In this document: in pieces, positions 40,080-54,295 of the stretch
How the letters are laid out: each line of letters begins with the position of its first letter
Numbering within the stretch: the stretch's first letter is position 1
DNA from: Polydactylus sextarius
Taxonomy: Eukaryota > Chordata > Actinopteri > Polynemidae
DNA: 64,000 bases
Assembly: GCA_016801845.1 (NCBI GenBank)
Contig: CM028912.1
Coordinates: 6,943,501-7,007,500, forward strand
Reading direction: 5' to 3'
Notes under the pieces: generated by a model
What the model was told of the DNA's origin: nothing
The model's database searches: none
What the model saw: only the letters and a program-made list of their open reading frames with translations
Translations under genes and position numbers: made by a program

Positions 40080-40540
40080 AAAATCTTGTCATTGATAAGT
40101 GTGAAAGCAATGTGTTTTACTACATCTAGGAAGAACTCAGGGAGCCTTTTAATGGTTACACACTCATCTCCTCTCCACACTAATCTCAACTGCTGTTTCC
40201 TCCCAATTAACAGAGTTTGTGGTGCAGAGGAGGCCTCTTGCCATTTATTCAACACATGGATCAACTTTGGTTCTCTTAGAATCTCAGCTGCTTTTCCATG
40301 GAATCGCACAAACATCCCTGCAAGTGTATCCAATGTGCCGGCGAGTATCTGCTGGTCATTGACATTGTTTATACATGCAGATTGAAGCAGCAACATTCAG
40401 ATGCTGTTCTGTGCTGGCACCCTGGGTAGTATGGTGTAATTAAATGAATTGACTAAAAGGGATGCAGTGAATATCCCAACACAGTGTCAGGTCATCCTTG
40501 CTCTCAAATTAAGGCCAGGGGCCAAAGCAGGTAAACATAA
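40080..40540. promoter_or_regulatory. Candidate CNE 16 (open on both strands)
   Basis: A 460-bp non-repetitive block. An open frame of 119 codons on minus (40037-40396) overlaps one of 99 codons on plus (40086-40385), with no recognisable domain. It ends in TGTAATTAAATGAATTGAC and CAAATTAAGGCC. Two overlapping open strands in AT-rich sequence is typical of constrained non-coding DNA, but an unknown exon cannot be excluded. Confidence 0.38.
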
Positions 40541-42190
40541 ATTTGTCTGAGGTGGCAAAGCGAAGGAATGCATTCAGAACCTTACTTGTGTTCCATTAAT
40601 GATGTTTATTCTTGTGTGGTATGGAATAACTTGATTTGATTTGTTTCTGCCAAAGAAAAACCTGCCTCCCGCATCTTTGCTCCAATTTAGGTTTCAAATA
40701 TGCATCTGTTACGTTTCACCACGTTTTTGACAGAAAACATTATTTTCAGAGGGATTTGTGCAGTAATTTATTTATGTGTTTGCACACATGGTAGGTTTTA
40801 CATAAACAAACATAAGCACAACAGTTAGGATTTACAAAATGAACAACACCTGGACGTGATCTCAGCTGTATATGCACACAAACACAAACAAATATACCTG
40901 AGGAGCATGTGGTGGTAAAACTGGAAGCTAATTAAGTGACAGACAAAAACACACAGGGGAGGCATATTCTGGGAATCCTATCACCATCTGCATCGGAACA
41001 GCAGCAGAATATAAGATAAGAACTGTATAAGCCACTTGTTGTCAACTTGTCTTTTTACCAAGTGCTATAAAGTTTAAAAAAAAAAAAAAAAAAAAACAGC
41101 ATCCGCTTTAAAGTGACAATAGAAAAGATTTTTTTTCTTCAAGTCATCATTATGAGGTAAATGTTAATTGCTTATTTTAATGGCTGAAGAAATAATGACA
41201 ACATCTGCATTTAGATTGGTTCCACTTTCACCGTGGCGCTACCTGATACGAAATCACCGAAACAAATGAACCAAAAAGGAAATGTGTCTGCCCTTGCAGC
41301 CAAGACAGTAATAGGACAGGTAGATGAGATGGTGGATGGCGGGACAACCAAACAACCAGAGTAACTGTGGAAACTCTCCACAAGGGCTGTTATGCAAGTA
41401 CAGGTAAACAAGGCAAAGACGGTGAGCGATGGAAACAGTGAAGATTGGACTGGGACAGATATTCAGCCTTGGTCTTGTCTACTGGGAGGGGGAAGTGGCG
41501 AGTTGCTCAAACCCAAAGCACATATGCAGCACACGTTGATGAGCACCCCTTAAGACAGGCACAAAGACGCTCATGAAACTCGTAAAAAGTCTATGAATGC
41601 AACATCCATCCAGGTTTTGTTCTGGTAATCCCAATGGCCAACACAGCTATAGAGACAGTTCCAGGACTTAAAATATTCCAAGAACTGGCATAATTTCTAC
41701 TAGATCAGGAAGTAATACAACCTGCCTACTTATCAATACAACTGGATGTTTTACTTTGCCCTTGCTTTGGACAATAGCCAGCTGACAGTAGTAGCCATGT
41801 TGCAATCTGGTCTTGGTAGCAGGTGCCAACAGTAATACCACTTGGAAACTCTAGGGGGTACAGTTTAAAAGTCTGGTTTTACTTCCTCAGAGAGGGGATG
41901 TAAACGTGAATAAGCCCAAATGATCTGAACAAAATGTGATGTTCATTTACCGTCCCACAAGTCTAATACAACCTCTTATACATCATGTTCATATAAATTA
42001 ATGTGCTGATATGTTTCATAGGAAATAGGAGTAGATCTTCTTTTCTATTAGCATACGGAAGATTGTTGACAACAACAATTTTGTTTCTGCCATAATATCT
42101 GATCTCTATCAAACACTGCCAAAACAACAGAATTGGGAAAACAGTATAGTATTTATTGTAATTTGTATAAGATTAGACAAACAATCTACA
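40541..42190. other. Gene-free stretch
   Basis: A poly-A run at about 41078-41097, otherwise mixed sequence. No gene recognised. Confidence 0.55.
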
Positions 42191-42313
42191 ATCATAGTAG
42201 CTGCTTGGTGAGGCTTTACCTAGACACTACAGTACTTGGGGCTAAATGTTAACATTAGCATACTTACAATGACATTCAGCAGGAATTTTACTTTCAAATG
42301 TTAGCATGCTAAC
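42191..42313. repeat. Decayed interspersed repeat with TTAGCATGCTAA core
   Basis: The segment runs ATCATAGTAGCTGCTTGGTG, then GGGGCTAAATGTTAACATTAG, then CATTCAGCAGG, and ends in the palindrome TTAGCATGCTAA (42301-42312). Order and wording resemble a very abundant short interspersed repeat of percomorph fish genomes that I recall from general experience. The class is not named here. Confidence 0.5.
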
Positions 42314-45029
42314 TTTTGGTAATAAGCATGAAACGAAATGAAAAGTCATAATCATTTGAATTTATCCTCTGGGGAGCATGATTACTTGAGTATGTTACTG
42401 AATCTTGAATATAAAATCATTATAATAAAGCTATACTTGGACATCTTTAAAGTATAAATTAAATGACCACATTACTAGTAATAAACCACTGACTTAAACC
42501 ACGACTTAACTTAAGTACAACACAAGAAATGTGTCAAATAGCAGTTAACACTGCATAGAAACATAGGCTTCAGTTTAACTGAAACAAAGACAGAAACAGG
42601 AAGCAAAGTCCATTGTGACATATGAGAAACTGGCTTCCAGGATGATTTTCTTGCTATTTGAAGAAATCCCAAATTAAACCCAGTCTTATTAATTCACTAC
42701 ATTAAATCAAATGTAGTCAATTCGAGATGAAGCAGTTTGTATGAAAAATGTGATTAACTTGCAGATGACAACTCGATTCCTGACGCAATGCCAACTACAC
42801 ACTTCAGGACTGGTGGATAAGATGACTTGATGCTGCAGTATATTCTAGAGTCTGACTGATAATGACCCCTTGTGTGATGGTAAACTGGAGCTCCATCGAC
42901 GAGCTGTAAACAATGGGAGAGCGAGCCAACATGGTTTAAAACCTCCACGCTCTATGAGAAAATAAATTTGCATGGTGTGCTCAGTGATGCCTGTGTATTG
43001 TGATGTAAATGTTCTTTCGCCAACCCTCGAATCTAAATCCAACAACAGGTAAATTGTCCAATTCCGGTGCTCTTACAGTTTTACATAGCTTGTGATTTAG
43101 AGAGCATCTGCATTGGAAATGCTTTGGCGCGCTTAAGAAACACTTGAAGCAGTTTTAGGTTGCTGTCTATTGTTCAAATCTTGCAATTCCTCATATTCAG
43201 CCAGGCCCTATAGTTCAGTTGAGAGGTGTAGAAATGCAACTTGCTTTTGCGCATCTCCATCCTAGACTTGTGAACCCCCATACTGTAAGTGTCCCATTAA
43301 CAGTTCCTCTAGGAGATGGGCGAGATTGATTCTGAAAAGCTTTCTTTTGTGTTTCTAATGCATGGTACTATTGTTAGCTTAGCTAGAAGGTAGCAAGGCA
43401 ATCAAAACATTCAACCGTTTGCATGAAATTAGGAAGTAGAGGAAGGGGGAAAAAAAAGCTGTGATAAAAGAAGCAAATGCATCATCTTTGTCACAATCAA
43501 AAACCAGAAATTCAATCAGACAGGGTATGAAAAATAATGAAACGATTTTAAGCATGCACAGGTCTGACCAGAAGGTTGTTGTTTATAGCGTTAAACTGAA
43601 GAGGCTGGGAACAACTCTATTGTGCGTTGGGCATGCCTCTTATTGGTGAACAGAGCCCCTGCATGTCAAGCAGAGGTGGGGCACTGTCCCTAGAGTCCAC
43701 TCTCACAGCAGGTTAACCTGGCACTGCTTTTCTAAGGACTGATTGCCAGGCCCCCTGCAGCTCGAGGTAAACCGACAATTTTCCATCAGCAGGGAACGTG
43801 GCTTTATTAGTAAAAGTAGAGGAGGGGGGGTGATGGGAGGTAAGAGAAAAAAGTGAAATCAAGTTCACGGTGTAGCTGTTGTTATCTATGAGAACAATAA
43901 AGTGTGATGGCACACTTTAATTCTAAAATTGTTTATTATATCAGTGTCTAATCTAAACTGATGGGTGGTTATGAGCAATTTCATGTTACAATTAATAAAG
44001 GCTGAATTCATACAACAGTTGAATAAGAAAATAAAACATTACTAGTAACACAGCATCTCGTGTTTTTTGTAGATTTTTGTTGCATTTTTGTCAGATAAGC
44101 TCTGAGGTACCTTTCGAAGTAGTCAGATGAAATTGTATAAGACAAGTCTGTAGCTAAAGATTTACTTAAATGTGACGCAGGATCTCATCGTGCGCAGACT
44201 TTTCTGACAGGATGGAAAAACATTCACCTGAATAAAAACTGCAGCTCTTGTGTCAGAGATGAGACAGACTCTGAACAGCAAATCAATATCATCCCCAAGC
44301 TGCATGTGAATGTAGAAGGGCCTTCTCCTGCACAGATATCATATTTATTAAATAAAACACAAGTAAATCTACAAACAAAAACAGACTGTGAGGCTATCTG
44401 GGTGAAAAAAACACAACTTAGAGGGCAAACACGCGGTGCCTTATGGTTTTCAAGGTCTCCATTTGTTTTTCCGTGTTCCTCTGTCAGGTGCAGGGAGAGG
44501 AGAGAGCAGTGGAGAGAATGGCGAGCCATAGAGGGTTAAAAGGCCATGGCTGGGATTATAGCACGAGTAAGGACCCCATACTGTGGTTTGACATGCCTAC
44601 CAGCTTACAGTGCATTTTTCTCTGACAATGCAGGGTCACACACGGTCAGAAAGCATGAAATGTTTCCACACACATGTTGAAAGACAAGTGAAATGCTCAA
44701 TGTTAACGTGCCTCCTTTCCCTAAGGTTATCTGACAGTATTATGCTTTTTAATAACAAAGTCATGTTACAAAGTCAAAATCAAATTACAGAGAGAAAAAA
44801 AATGTGTTTTTATTAACTCCCTGCTTGTGACGTTTGACCTTAAAGGACACTGTAACATGCTCACCTATTTGTCATTTGGAAAGTTTACAGCTCTGTGTGC
44901 TTGACATTCTCTGTGTCAGTTTAGAAAAATGTCAATAAGCCCAAACATGAATTGTGTACAGAGATTATCATGAATCAAGCATCATTCACTAACTGCTCCT
45001 CAGAGAGGGAAAACCTATATGTACATAGA
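42314..45029. other. Gene-free AT-rich stretch
   Basis: No recognisable coding sequence, RNA gene or clear mobile element. Confidence 0.58.
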
Positions 45030-45380
45030 CCATCACTCTCCCTTCACCGTTAATGAGAGGCCAATGTGCATGAGGACATAGCAAGGGCCGGGTGGTAGTT
45101 ACCGATCAGCATGGGAGCTAGCTAATCCTGCCACTGATGAACTCATCTGTCTGTCTGTCCACTCCACCCTCAGACATGTGCTAACATGCCATAATCGTCA
45201 TAATTCTACTCTTGCCCTGGGCTCTGCCACCTCAGTCACCTGATTAGGGGCCTAAGTCCCAAAGGTATCAGTGTTAAAGCTTTAGTAATTCTACGCTTAG
45301 CTTCACACCACCTCATCTATAGTTTCGCCCATTAAATATCTCATATCTTAGGCGGCGCAGGAGGTACGTGTTAAAACACA
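45030..45380. promoter_or_regulatory. Candidate CNE 17
   Basis: Complex block with CCGTTAATGAGAGGCCAATG, GGGAGCTAGCTAATCCTGCC, CACCTGATTAGGGGCC and TAGTTTCGCCCATTAAAT. Several homeodomain-type TAAT cores and no repeats. Inferred enhancer. Confidence 0.38.
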
Positions 45381-48300
45381 AGGAAAGGAGACGGGCTGTT
45401 ATTGTCCCTAAAAGTCTTTGTGCATTTGAGGAAAACAAGGATGCTTCAATGTGTCATCTGCAGCATCTCCCTGATGCAGCATTGGATCGTCTTTTATCAA
45501 CAGCTAGCGATGACATTTTTCCAAATATTTAACACTTGGGGAATTTCTCATTCAATCTGAGTGTGTTTATACTGCAGACTGTTTACCCTAACCCCCACCC
45601 AACCACCCTTCTCCCTCCCCCCTCCAATATTTTATGTTTTTCTTTTACCTGCCATGAAAATATCTGTCATGAATACCATTCTTTTCATGTAATTCCCCAT
45701 CCTCCTGCTTCACTGTAAGCTGCTGTCAGCAGTGTGTCTGATTTATTTCTCAAGTGTTGGTGGGACAGGGGCTCCCGCATGGCTCTCCTGGACTAGGAAA
45801 AGGAGGGAGCAGAGAGGGCTCCAGAGGGGCAGACGAAGCCTCAGTCCCCCCCTTCCTCCCTCCTGGCTCAAGAGACTCTAGGTGGGAAGTAAACTTAGCC
45901 AACACTCCTGAAACAGGGCGCCACACACCCATCAACGCCTCCTTTGCAGGTGAGCGGAGAAAAACAGGAGACAGGAGGTGATGTCAGTCAGCAGCCAAGC
46001 TCTGAAAAGAGCCGCACGTGAGGCTTTTATTTTGGAAGTCATGTTTATATTCATGTTCTGCCAGACAAATGGATTCTACAAAAATTTTATGCACAAACCT
46101 GACACAGAGAAGAGTGAAAGCCCACTGACAAACATGTGGTACCTTGACACTTTCTCCACTTCTTATCACTCGTGCACACACATACAGACAGACACAACGC
46201 ACAGTGCCATCAGTCAGTGTGATGCCACCTATTTTCTAGCCTATAATCCCATGGCCTCCTTCTTGGAAAAATTTGAAAACTAAACTAAACTTAATACAAT
46301 AACAACAAGTAAAATGCATTGTAACTTCAAGATTGTTTAAACTTACTGGTTGGAAAGTAAAGATATCACATTATTTTACATGTCTTCTCAAAGAAAATAT
46401 ATGAATCTTACTACTTTAACCTGGTGGCTCAGAGAAGGTGGGTCAACTTCAGTTACAGTTTTACATTTCAGAGACAAATGGTGGGGATTAAACTGGAGGT
46501 GGGTGTAAGAAAAGTCTGCATATGAATGAGCAATCAGTTGCTGGAGTTCAACAAAATGGTGAAGAGGGGGCAGTACCTCATTTGTAATGTAAACTGCCAC
46601 ACTTTATTGTGATATATATGCAAGAAAAACAACAGAAGAAAATCTACAAACTTTAACCTTTAATGCATTTATTCATTACACTAATACAATAGCAGTATTT
46701 TAGACCACAATACAACAATCTAAACCATTCGCATCAATAAAAATACAACTACAAAAAGCACCAACAATCTTAACAGGACTACTGGACTGGGCATTGACAT
46801 GTCAAGTGCTAACTGACTGCCTGTCAATACACTCACTGACCAGAAAGGTCTCATACTGTCAAGGGACTGTGAGGTATAAGGGAAAGAAAGGGGAAAAAAT
46901 GGAGGTGAAAGTCAATCAAATTAGCTCCTTCCAGCCCACTACACTCAAGACCTGGAGGTAAGCAACCAGAGCCTCTTCTGAGAGACCTGACAATGTCTGT
47001 GGGGTGCAATCTGAGCGGCACCCTGCAGAGAGAGGCTAGCACTGATAAACCTTGAAGAAAAGCCCTGACCTCCTCAGATTTCCAATGAAATCAAAAATTT
47101 GACAAACACATAAAAAATACAATTGAAGTCTATACCTGCCTGGTAACTAAGTTGTATTTTTTTTTAAAAAATTGAAATGCAAGAGAAAAAGCTGCCGATT
47201 TGCACGTGACAAAGCCAACACCGGTGTGCTATTTGTTTGTCTCCTCTGGTGGATGGAACCCTCTGGAGAGAAGCAGACAGCGAAAATGCTGTTAAGATCA
47301 GAGTGATAATGACTAACTGAATAAGAGTCTGCAACGCGGGGACTGCAACTGGTTTGATCCCTGTCCTCTTTCATTTCTGTCTCATTAGAAACCTGCGGAA
47401 GTCAGGCAGCCTTTTACCACCGATGTCTTTAAAGACATTAAACATTCAACACAGTCATGTCACAACACATCATAAATTAAATCATCTTTGGAACTGAAGA
47501 GGAATTTACCAAAAAAAAAAACTCTTTTCGCTGTTTTCTTTAGATTAAGCTTGTGTCAAGGGTTGTCTTGTAATTTTTGAAGAAAACAAACAAAAAAGAA
47601 GTACAACAAATAATTTAAGAGAAAAACCTGAAAAGAAGTGAAAGCAAATCAGGAGACAGACTGAGAAGGTGTGTGTGTTTGTGTCTCATTCCTGTGTCAT
47701 GTCATATAAATCTGTTTGAATATGAAATGTGACTTTTTGTTTTCTGATCACTCTCGAATTGAATGTGAGTGACAGCTCACACCGTGGTTCACTGGTATAA
47801 ATTGTTTTTCCAGAAGAAGAAAAAAGAAAAAAAAACAAAGGCTCTTCAGAAACTTTTCTAATGTGTCACAATGGATGTTGAGACAGGAAGATCAACCAGG
47901 AAGGCTGATTTGTAATGACTAACAGATTACATTCTCACATCTTTATGCATTTTTAGCAGTGACCTTTTGGGTAGTTGTCACTGTTGGAGAAAGCAAATCA
48001 AATGCCGTTCCCTACGTGCAACTTGGATAACAAATAAAAAAAAAAAGTCACAAAGTTGCTCATTTAATGGGCTACCCGAGTTGTCTTGATCACCACAAGA
48101 AATAAACACATCCAAAAATCAGAAGATGTTAGTCATTGGGAGTGTTGGTGTTTCTCATTGTCCTGTGAGGGTGAAATGATGGATTTAGAGCTAAAACAGC
48201 TCTTTATGACTTCAATCACATCCATGTCAGACTATGTTAGTCTGGCCCACAAAGTTGCTGAACTTGACTGTGAGCCAGGGTCTGACGTCGCTTCTCGTTC

Positions 48301-49079
48301 CAGCTTCGTCTGAGGTGGTCTTAATGATGAAGAACGCGCGGCAGACTTTTCCATCATGAGCTTAAAAAATATGAAATGCAAAATGGCCGCAAGGTATGTT
48401 CCATTTACTTGCCAGCATTCCCATAAAACAGAAAGACACACACACACAAACTCACACACCACCCAGTCACCTTTCCACACAGTGTCCCCCAGGGCACGGC
48501 TCTGGTCTGTTTGAAGATCAAAGGAGCTGAGGTAAAACAGCATGTTTACAGGTGTTGGGAAATTGAAAATTTCCTTGGCTGAGTGTGGTTTTGAATGGAA
48601 AAGGAAGTCTACGATCATGTGTGTGTTGGTGCCTGAATGAGAGGGAGTCATGACCGGCTCTTTTTTTTACATGTAATTTTCTCAATGCATATAGAATGCA
48701 TACACCAAAGATGTGCCTAAAGTGTGATTACATTTTAAAGGGAAAAGAAGAGGGTAAGCAGGTGACGTTAGCTGCTGTGTGCCTGGATGGTTTAGTGTGC
48801 CTCTTGCAGATAATTGGCCCAATGATGGTATTGATGGTACAGCTGCTCCTGTCTACAGGAGAAAAGAGTTGTCTGATATTAATGGCACATTATCTGTGGT
48901 GGAAAATAAACAGGAGTTGGCAAAGGTGTTGTGTAGGAGCCATATTGAGAACCTCACTGCAAAGAGCAACAGCAGGGGAGGATGCTGAGTTTGTGAGGGA
49001 TTAGTTGAATCCTAACACTTTTTGGAGGGAGACCACAACAATAGGAACACCTCAGTCAAGCTCAAGTATGTCATTTACT
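45381..49079. other. Gene-free stretch
   Basis: Mixed sequence. Open frames here are short and lack recognisable domains, including a 139-codon minus frame at 48232-48651. No gene called. Confidence 0.55.
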
Positions 49080-49400
49080 CTGCACCTCTCTACTTTGTGT
49101 TTCTCTGTGCACATGAGAGGGCCAGTCATGCCAAGCTTTCTGCATGAAAGGGAGAGTGTTTAGCTTTTGAGGCTATTTGTGCTTCTGACTCTGTAGTGTT
49201 TGTGTCCGATGGGAGGTGCCTGCACCAGCTTCCTTAAAGGAGTAGGGGGTTTTGTTTGTTTCTCCGCCGTGCCAAGAGAAGTGACAGCCATTCCGGCTTC
49301 TTTTCACAGAAACACATTCATCTGTGTGAGAAAGGCGGCCGCTGAACTCAGATGAAAGGCCAACGGGGGCTGTGTTGCACAGGAAGGCAGACTGTACATC
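49080..49400. promoter_or_regulatory. Candidate CNE 18
   Basis: Complex block with GGTGCCTGCACCAGC, GTGACAGCCATTCCGGC and AAGGCGGCCGCTGAAC, GC-richer than the desert and free of simple repeats. It stops at the tetranucleotide repeat that follows. Inferred regulatory element. Confidence 0.3.
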
Positions 49401-49416
49401 GACTTCAGTACAATGT

Positions 49417-49417
49417 C

Positions 49418-49463
<46 letters not shown>

Positions 49464-49485
49464 TGACAGACAGTCAGACAGACAA
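49417..49485. repeat. (CAGA)n tetranucleotide repeat
   Basis: Perfect CAGA units followed by degenerate copies (CAAA, CTGA, GTCA variants). Confidence 0.95.
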
Positions 49486-49876
49486 CAGGGAGAGAAATAC
49501 TGAAGGGGGGTGAGGGAGGGAAGGGAGGGAGGGTCAGGAGGAAAGACAGGAAAGAAGCAAACATTAAGAATTAATAGAAGAGAAAACATGTTGTGAATAC
49601 ACTGATATTTCACATTTGAGTTATGCATTAATTAAAATACCACAGGATTATCTATACTGGACTGACCTGTCCATCAAGTGACTCCTGTTGAAGGGCCTCA
49701 CACACATCGCCTCCTTTCATGCATCATAATATCAAAATTAAACAAGTGTCAGTGTAATTGTAATTTTACATTACATTTTCCAACATGTGTTTACATTATG
49801 AGCTGCATTGTGGTTGTAATTGTGTATTTATTTATCTGTGATCATGATGGGGCGAGTATTTGTAATGAAACAGTTT

Positions 49877-49907
<31 letters not shown>

Positions 49908-49929
49908 GGGTGGTGGGTGCTGAGGTGCT
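49486..49929. other. Gene-free stretch ending in poly-T
   Basis: Purine-rich start, then AT-rich, ending in a T run (about 49880-49907). No gene recognised. Confidence 0.6.
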
Positions 49930-50160
49930 GGGCTGGGGGGCGGCAAACAGGCCCGCTGTTTGAAGTGACACTTGTGTGACTATAAATAACACAGGCCCGG
50001 CCGAACGGACACATACATTTTCATTAGAGCAGCTTCAAATTCAATTAGAGGATATGGCGTTTGTTTTAAAAGTTTTCTTTCAAAACATGGCCCCCGATAA
50101 ACTCCTCATAGTGTCTGTGTTGTTTCTGTCTGAGGAGGAGGCCCATTTGGGAAGTAGCCT
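49930..50160. promoter_or_regulatory. Candidate CNE 19
   Basis: Complex block directly after a poly-T run, with GACTATAAATAACACAGGCC, CATTTTCATTAGAGCAGC and TTCAAATTCAATTAGAGG. Homeodomain cores are dense. It sits about 5 kb downstream of the zic2a stop codon. One of the more convincing enhancer candidates, still inferred. Confidence 0.42.
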
Positions 50161-51067
50161 GTCATACTGAGAAACGAAAACCGTTGTAGAAAAAAAAAAT
50201 ATATATATATATGGAATTATATTGAAATATGTCGTGTGGCTGTGACGTATATTTTAATTTAAAAATCTCAACACATAAAATATAGCAGGTATTGATGGAT
50301 TTTGTGATGACGCAGCTTTTCACGAAGTAAAGGCCTGAAATCAGCATGTGGCAAATTAACATTGTCCACGTGACGTGTAACATATTTACAATACTTCAAA
50401 AGACAGCGGTCGATTTCAGATGAACAAATTCAAACTTCGTGTTTGACTTTTACTTTGTAAACAAATTATTTCGTTTTCAGTTTTTAGCAAATGTGTTGTT
50501 TGTTTTTAATAAAACATATGCATTTGTTATTTTTACAACAGTGCATAACGATCATAATTACAGCTTTTACTGTGATACATCAGGACATTTTATTTATTTA
50601 TTCATTTACTGAATTCTTGATTTTGAATAATTTTAAGGTTGTATAGTCTAATATCACATATGTCATTATTCTAATGTTGAAGCAGGTTTAATTATTATTT
50701 GTATTTATTTTATTTTGACTATCTTATTTTGACTATCTATAATTCACACTGTCCAATATAACGTTTCTTATCATAAAGTTGTTGATGTGACTGAAAGTCC
50801 AAATCTGTGCAGCTCAGTCACGAGGCTTTCTTTAAAAATGCATGAATTAATGAATAAAGAAAACAAGCAAATGTTTTCCTTTAACGACTTCAACCAACAG
50901 ATATGGAAAAAACAATTATGCTGCCACATTTGATGAATTATAAATAACTAACAGCGATAATCGAGGCTATTCAACCTGCTGCTGCTGTTGTTTAATTTTT
51001 CCAACGCGCACATGTTGAAATTAAGGGCACGATTTATTTTAATTGCACATCATTTAGATTAGACGGT

Positions 51068-51108
<41 letters not shown>

Positions 51109-51147
51109 TGAAACGAATAAAACATAAAACGTACAGCTACTGCTGAA

Positions 51148-51188
51148 GTGTGTGTGTGTGTGTGTGTGTGTGTGGAGGGGGGGGGGGG
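51148..51188. repeat. (TG)n followed by G run
   Basis: TG units end in GGAGGGG and a run of G. Confidence 0.95.
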
Positions 51189-51282
51189 TGCGTGTTTGTG
51201 TAGGTGTAAGTGAAGGCAGCAGATAGTCACCTGAGGTGACTGACAGTGAATTGTTGTTGTTGTGGTTGCACACGCACACACA

Positions 51283-51284
<2 letters not shown>

Positions 51285-51339
<55 letters not shown>
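51285..51339. repeat. (CT)n-(CA)n compound microsatellite
   Basis: About 15 CT units followed by about 12 CA units. Confidence 0.95.
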
Positions 51340-52480
<1,141 letters not shown>

Positions 52481-52737
52481 GGGCCATTAGGAGGTGATTT
52501 CAAGTGCTAAATAAGCTGCTTATAAACCAATATTTCTCTCTCACCGAGCTCTATGGGATTGAGATAAACCCTCTTCAGTTTACACACTTTTTTCTTTTGC
52601 CAAAAAAAGTTTAAACTCTTTTTTCGATTGGCTGATAATGTAAATAAGCGAGGGGTATCAAGGGAAACGAAAGTGACAACAGTCAAACTTATAAAAGTAA
52701 ATTTGAAAGTGAGAGAAAAAAGTCAGAAAAAAAATCT

Positions 52738-52770
52738 GTTAGAACCTCCTTTTTTTTAGGAGGTTCTAAC
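52738..52770. repeat. Perfect 13-bp hairpin with T loop
   Basis: GTTAGAACCTCCT, seven T, AGGAGGTTCTAAC. It is followed by two copies of TGATTTCA. Confidence 0.88.
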
Positions 52771-53833
52771 TGATTTCAACTGATTTCATTGTCTGGTTGC
52801 AATCAGCATCGCTTCCCTGGAGAGGATACCACTTTTTTATTTACAGGGCTGCATAATACTGTGAGCTAAGTAATGTCAGCAGCTTGTGTAACAGGAGACT
52901 GCAGCTCCACAAGACAGACAGACAGACAGAAAGACAGACAGAGTACCACTTGCTGCTGCAGCAGCAGCGCAGGGGCCTGCAGCTATATCCACCATCACTG
53001 AGAAGACCAGCTACGTGTTTGCTATATTTCTGAGCATCCATGAAGCATGACTCATACAACAATAATCACAGCAACTTATTCACACAGAAGCATGCGCAGT
53101 TACCCGAAGGCCAGATCCACACAACACAACAAACAACCAGCTGACAAACATTTTAGCTTATTTTTTCCTTCAGCCTTATTTAATACATCTAAAGGCTTTA
53201 GTCTTAATTTAGTCCTCAAAAGAGCCTCAGATCTGTGTGTGTGTGTGTGTGCGTGTACGCTATAAAAGTTCACTTGACAGTAAACCAGAGCCATTATCAT
53301 TACTCAAAACATTGCAAAAGACTAAAAAAACTAAAACGAAACACATCTGAAGCATCTTTGCAAACATTTAAATTAATAGCAGGACTGTAGGGAAACACAT
53401 GACCACCTCACATAACAGGTTACAAGCTTAGAGCACGACGAGGAAGCTCTCTGTCTCCTCACAGAGCACGGGAACAAGCCAAGTTAAGTTCAAGTTCACG
53501 GCTGATTCTGCACCCACTCCTGTGCAGTAAAGTGTCCAGCCCAGGGGGGGAGGGAGGAAAGAAGAAGAAGAAGAAGAGGAGGTGGAGAGGGTTGGTGTGG
53601 GGTGAGAGAGGGCTACATTTACGGGCTGTGTTTTCAAATAAACTCTGGTAAGTGACCTGGGAAAATATAAAGTGACAAGATATGATTTATGGAAGAGAAA
53701 AGCTTTGCTGTTCTCAGACCAGTATATACACACGAGCCCCTAAGCTTGCTGAGTGTGCAGAATGAAAAAAAGCCCAGTTTGTTTGAGTTTTCTTTCATTT
53801 AAATTCTAAAGAAATATATCTACATATATAATA

Positions 53834-53840
<7 letters not shown>

Positions 53841-53871
<31 letters not shown>
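53841..53871. repeat. (TA)n microsatellite
   Basis: TA run followed by CACACA. Confidence 0.94.
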
Positions 53872-53880
<9 letters not shown>

Positions 53881-53980
53881 GTTGAATAAATAAAACAAAC
53901 TCTAATTATTTATCAGATAATTTCTTGTTAGGATTGAATTCCCTCTCACATAATTTAGTTCCACTACACTCAGCTGCGGG

Positions 53981-54008
<28 letters not shown>
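53981..54008. repeat. (CA)n microsatellite
   Basis: About 14 CA units, near the inferred end of the zic2a transcript. Confidence 0.95.
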
Positions 54009-54011
<3 letters not shown>

Positions 54012-54295
54012 CAAATAAATTCCCAGACCGCTTGTTTATTTCCTGCACCACAACAGCCACCTTGTTTAGGGTCTGTCAGCTTTGCAAAGCTTGAACACCA
54101 CAATGAGCTTTAAGAATTAAGAGCATATAGAATTTTCCAGGAACTGATGACTACATTAGAAAATACTGAGATACACTCATCTTTTTCCAGTCTAAGAATT
54201 TAAAATTAATTAGTTTGCCTCCCAAAACAAACATACGACTCACTAAACTGTACTGTACCGAGAGCAGAGATCATGAAAAAGCAAAGAAAAAAATA

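Larger units (their letters stand above)
50161..51339. other. Gene-free AT-rich stretch with microsatellites
   Basis: AT-rich up to about 51060, then poly-T (51073-51105), (TG)n (51148-51174), a G run (51175-51188) and (CT)n(CA)n (51285-51339). No gene recognised. Confidence 0.65.
52481..54295. other. Gene-free stretch 3' of zic2a
   Basis: Contains the 13-bp hairpin (52738-52770), CAGA repeat (about 52912-52942), TG run (53236-53252), AT repeat (53841-53871) and CA repeat (53981-54008). No gene recognised. Confidence 0.6.

Noticed and set aside
46900..47040. Complex segment that might be part of a fish interspersed repeat
   Set aside because: Resemblance too vague to name; no terminal repeats or target duplications seen.
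48232..48651. Minus frame of 139 codons
   Set aside because: No domain, odd composition, no splice sites matched to neighbours.
49417..49485. Regular repeats suggesting a CRISPR array
   Set aside because: A 4-bp tandem (CAGA)n with no spacers, in a vertebrate genome.
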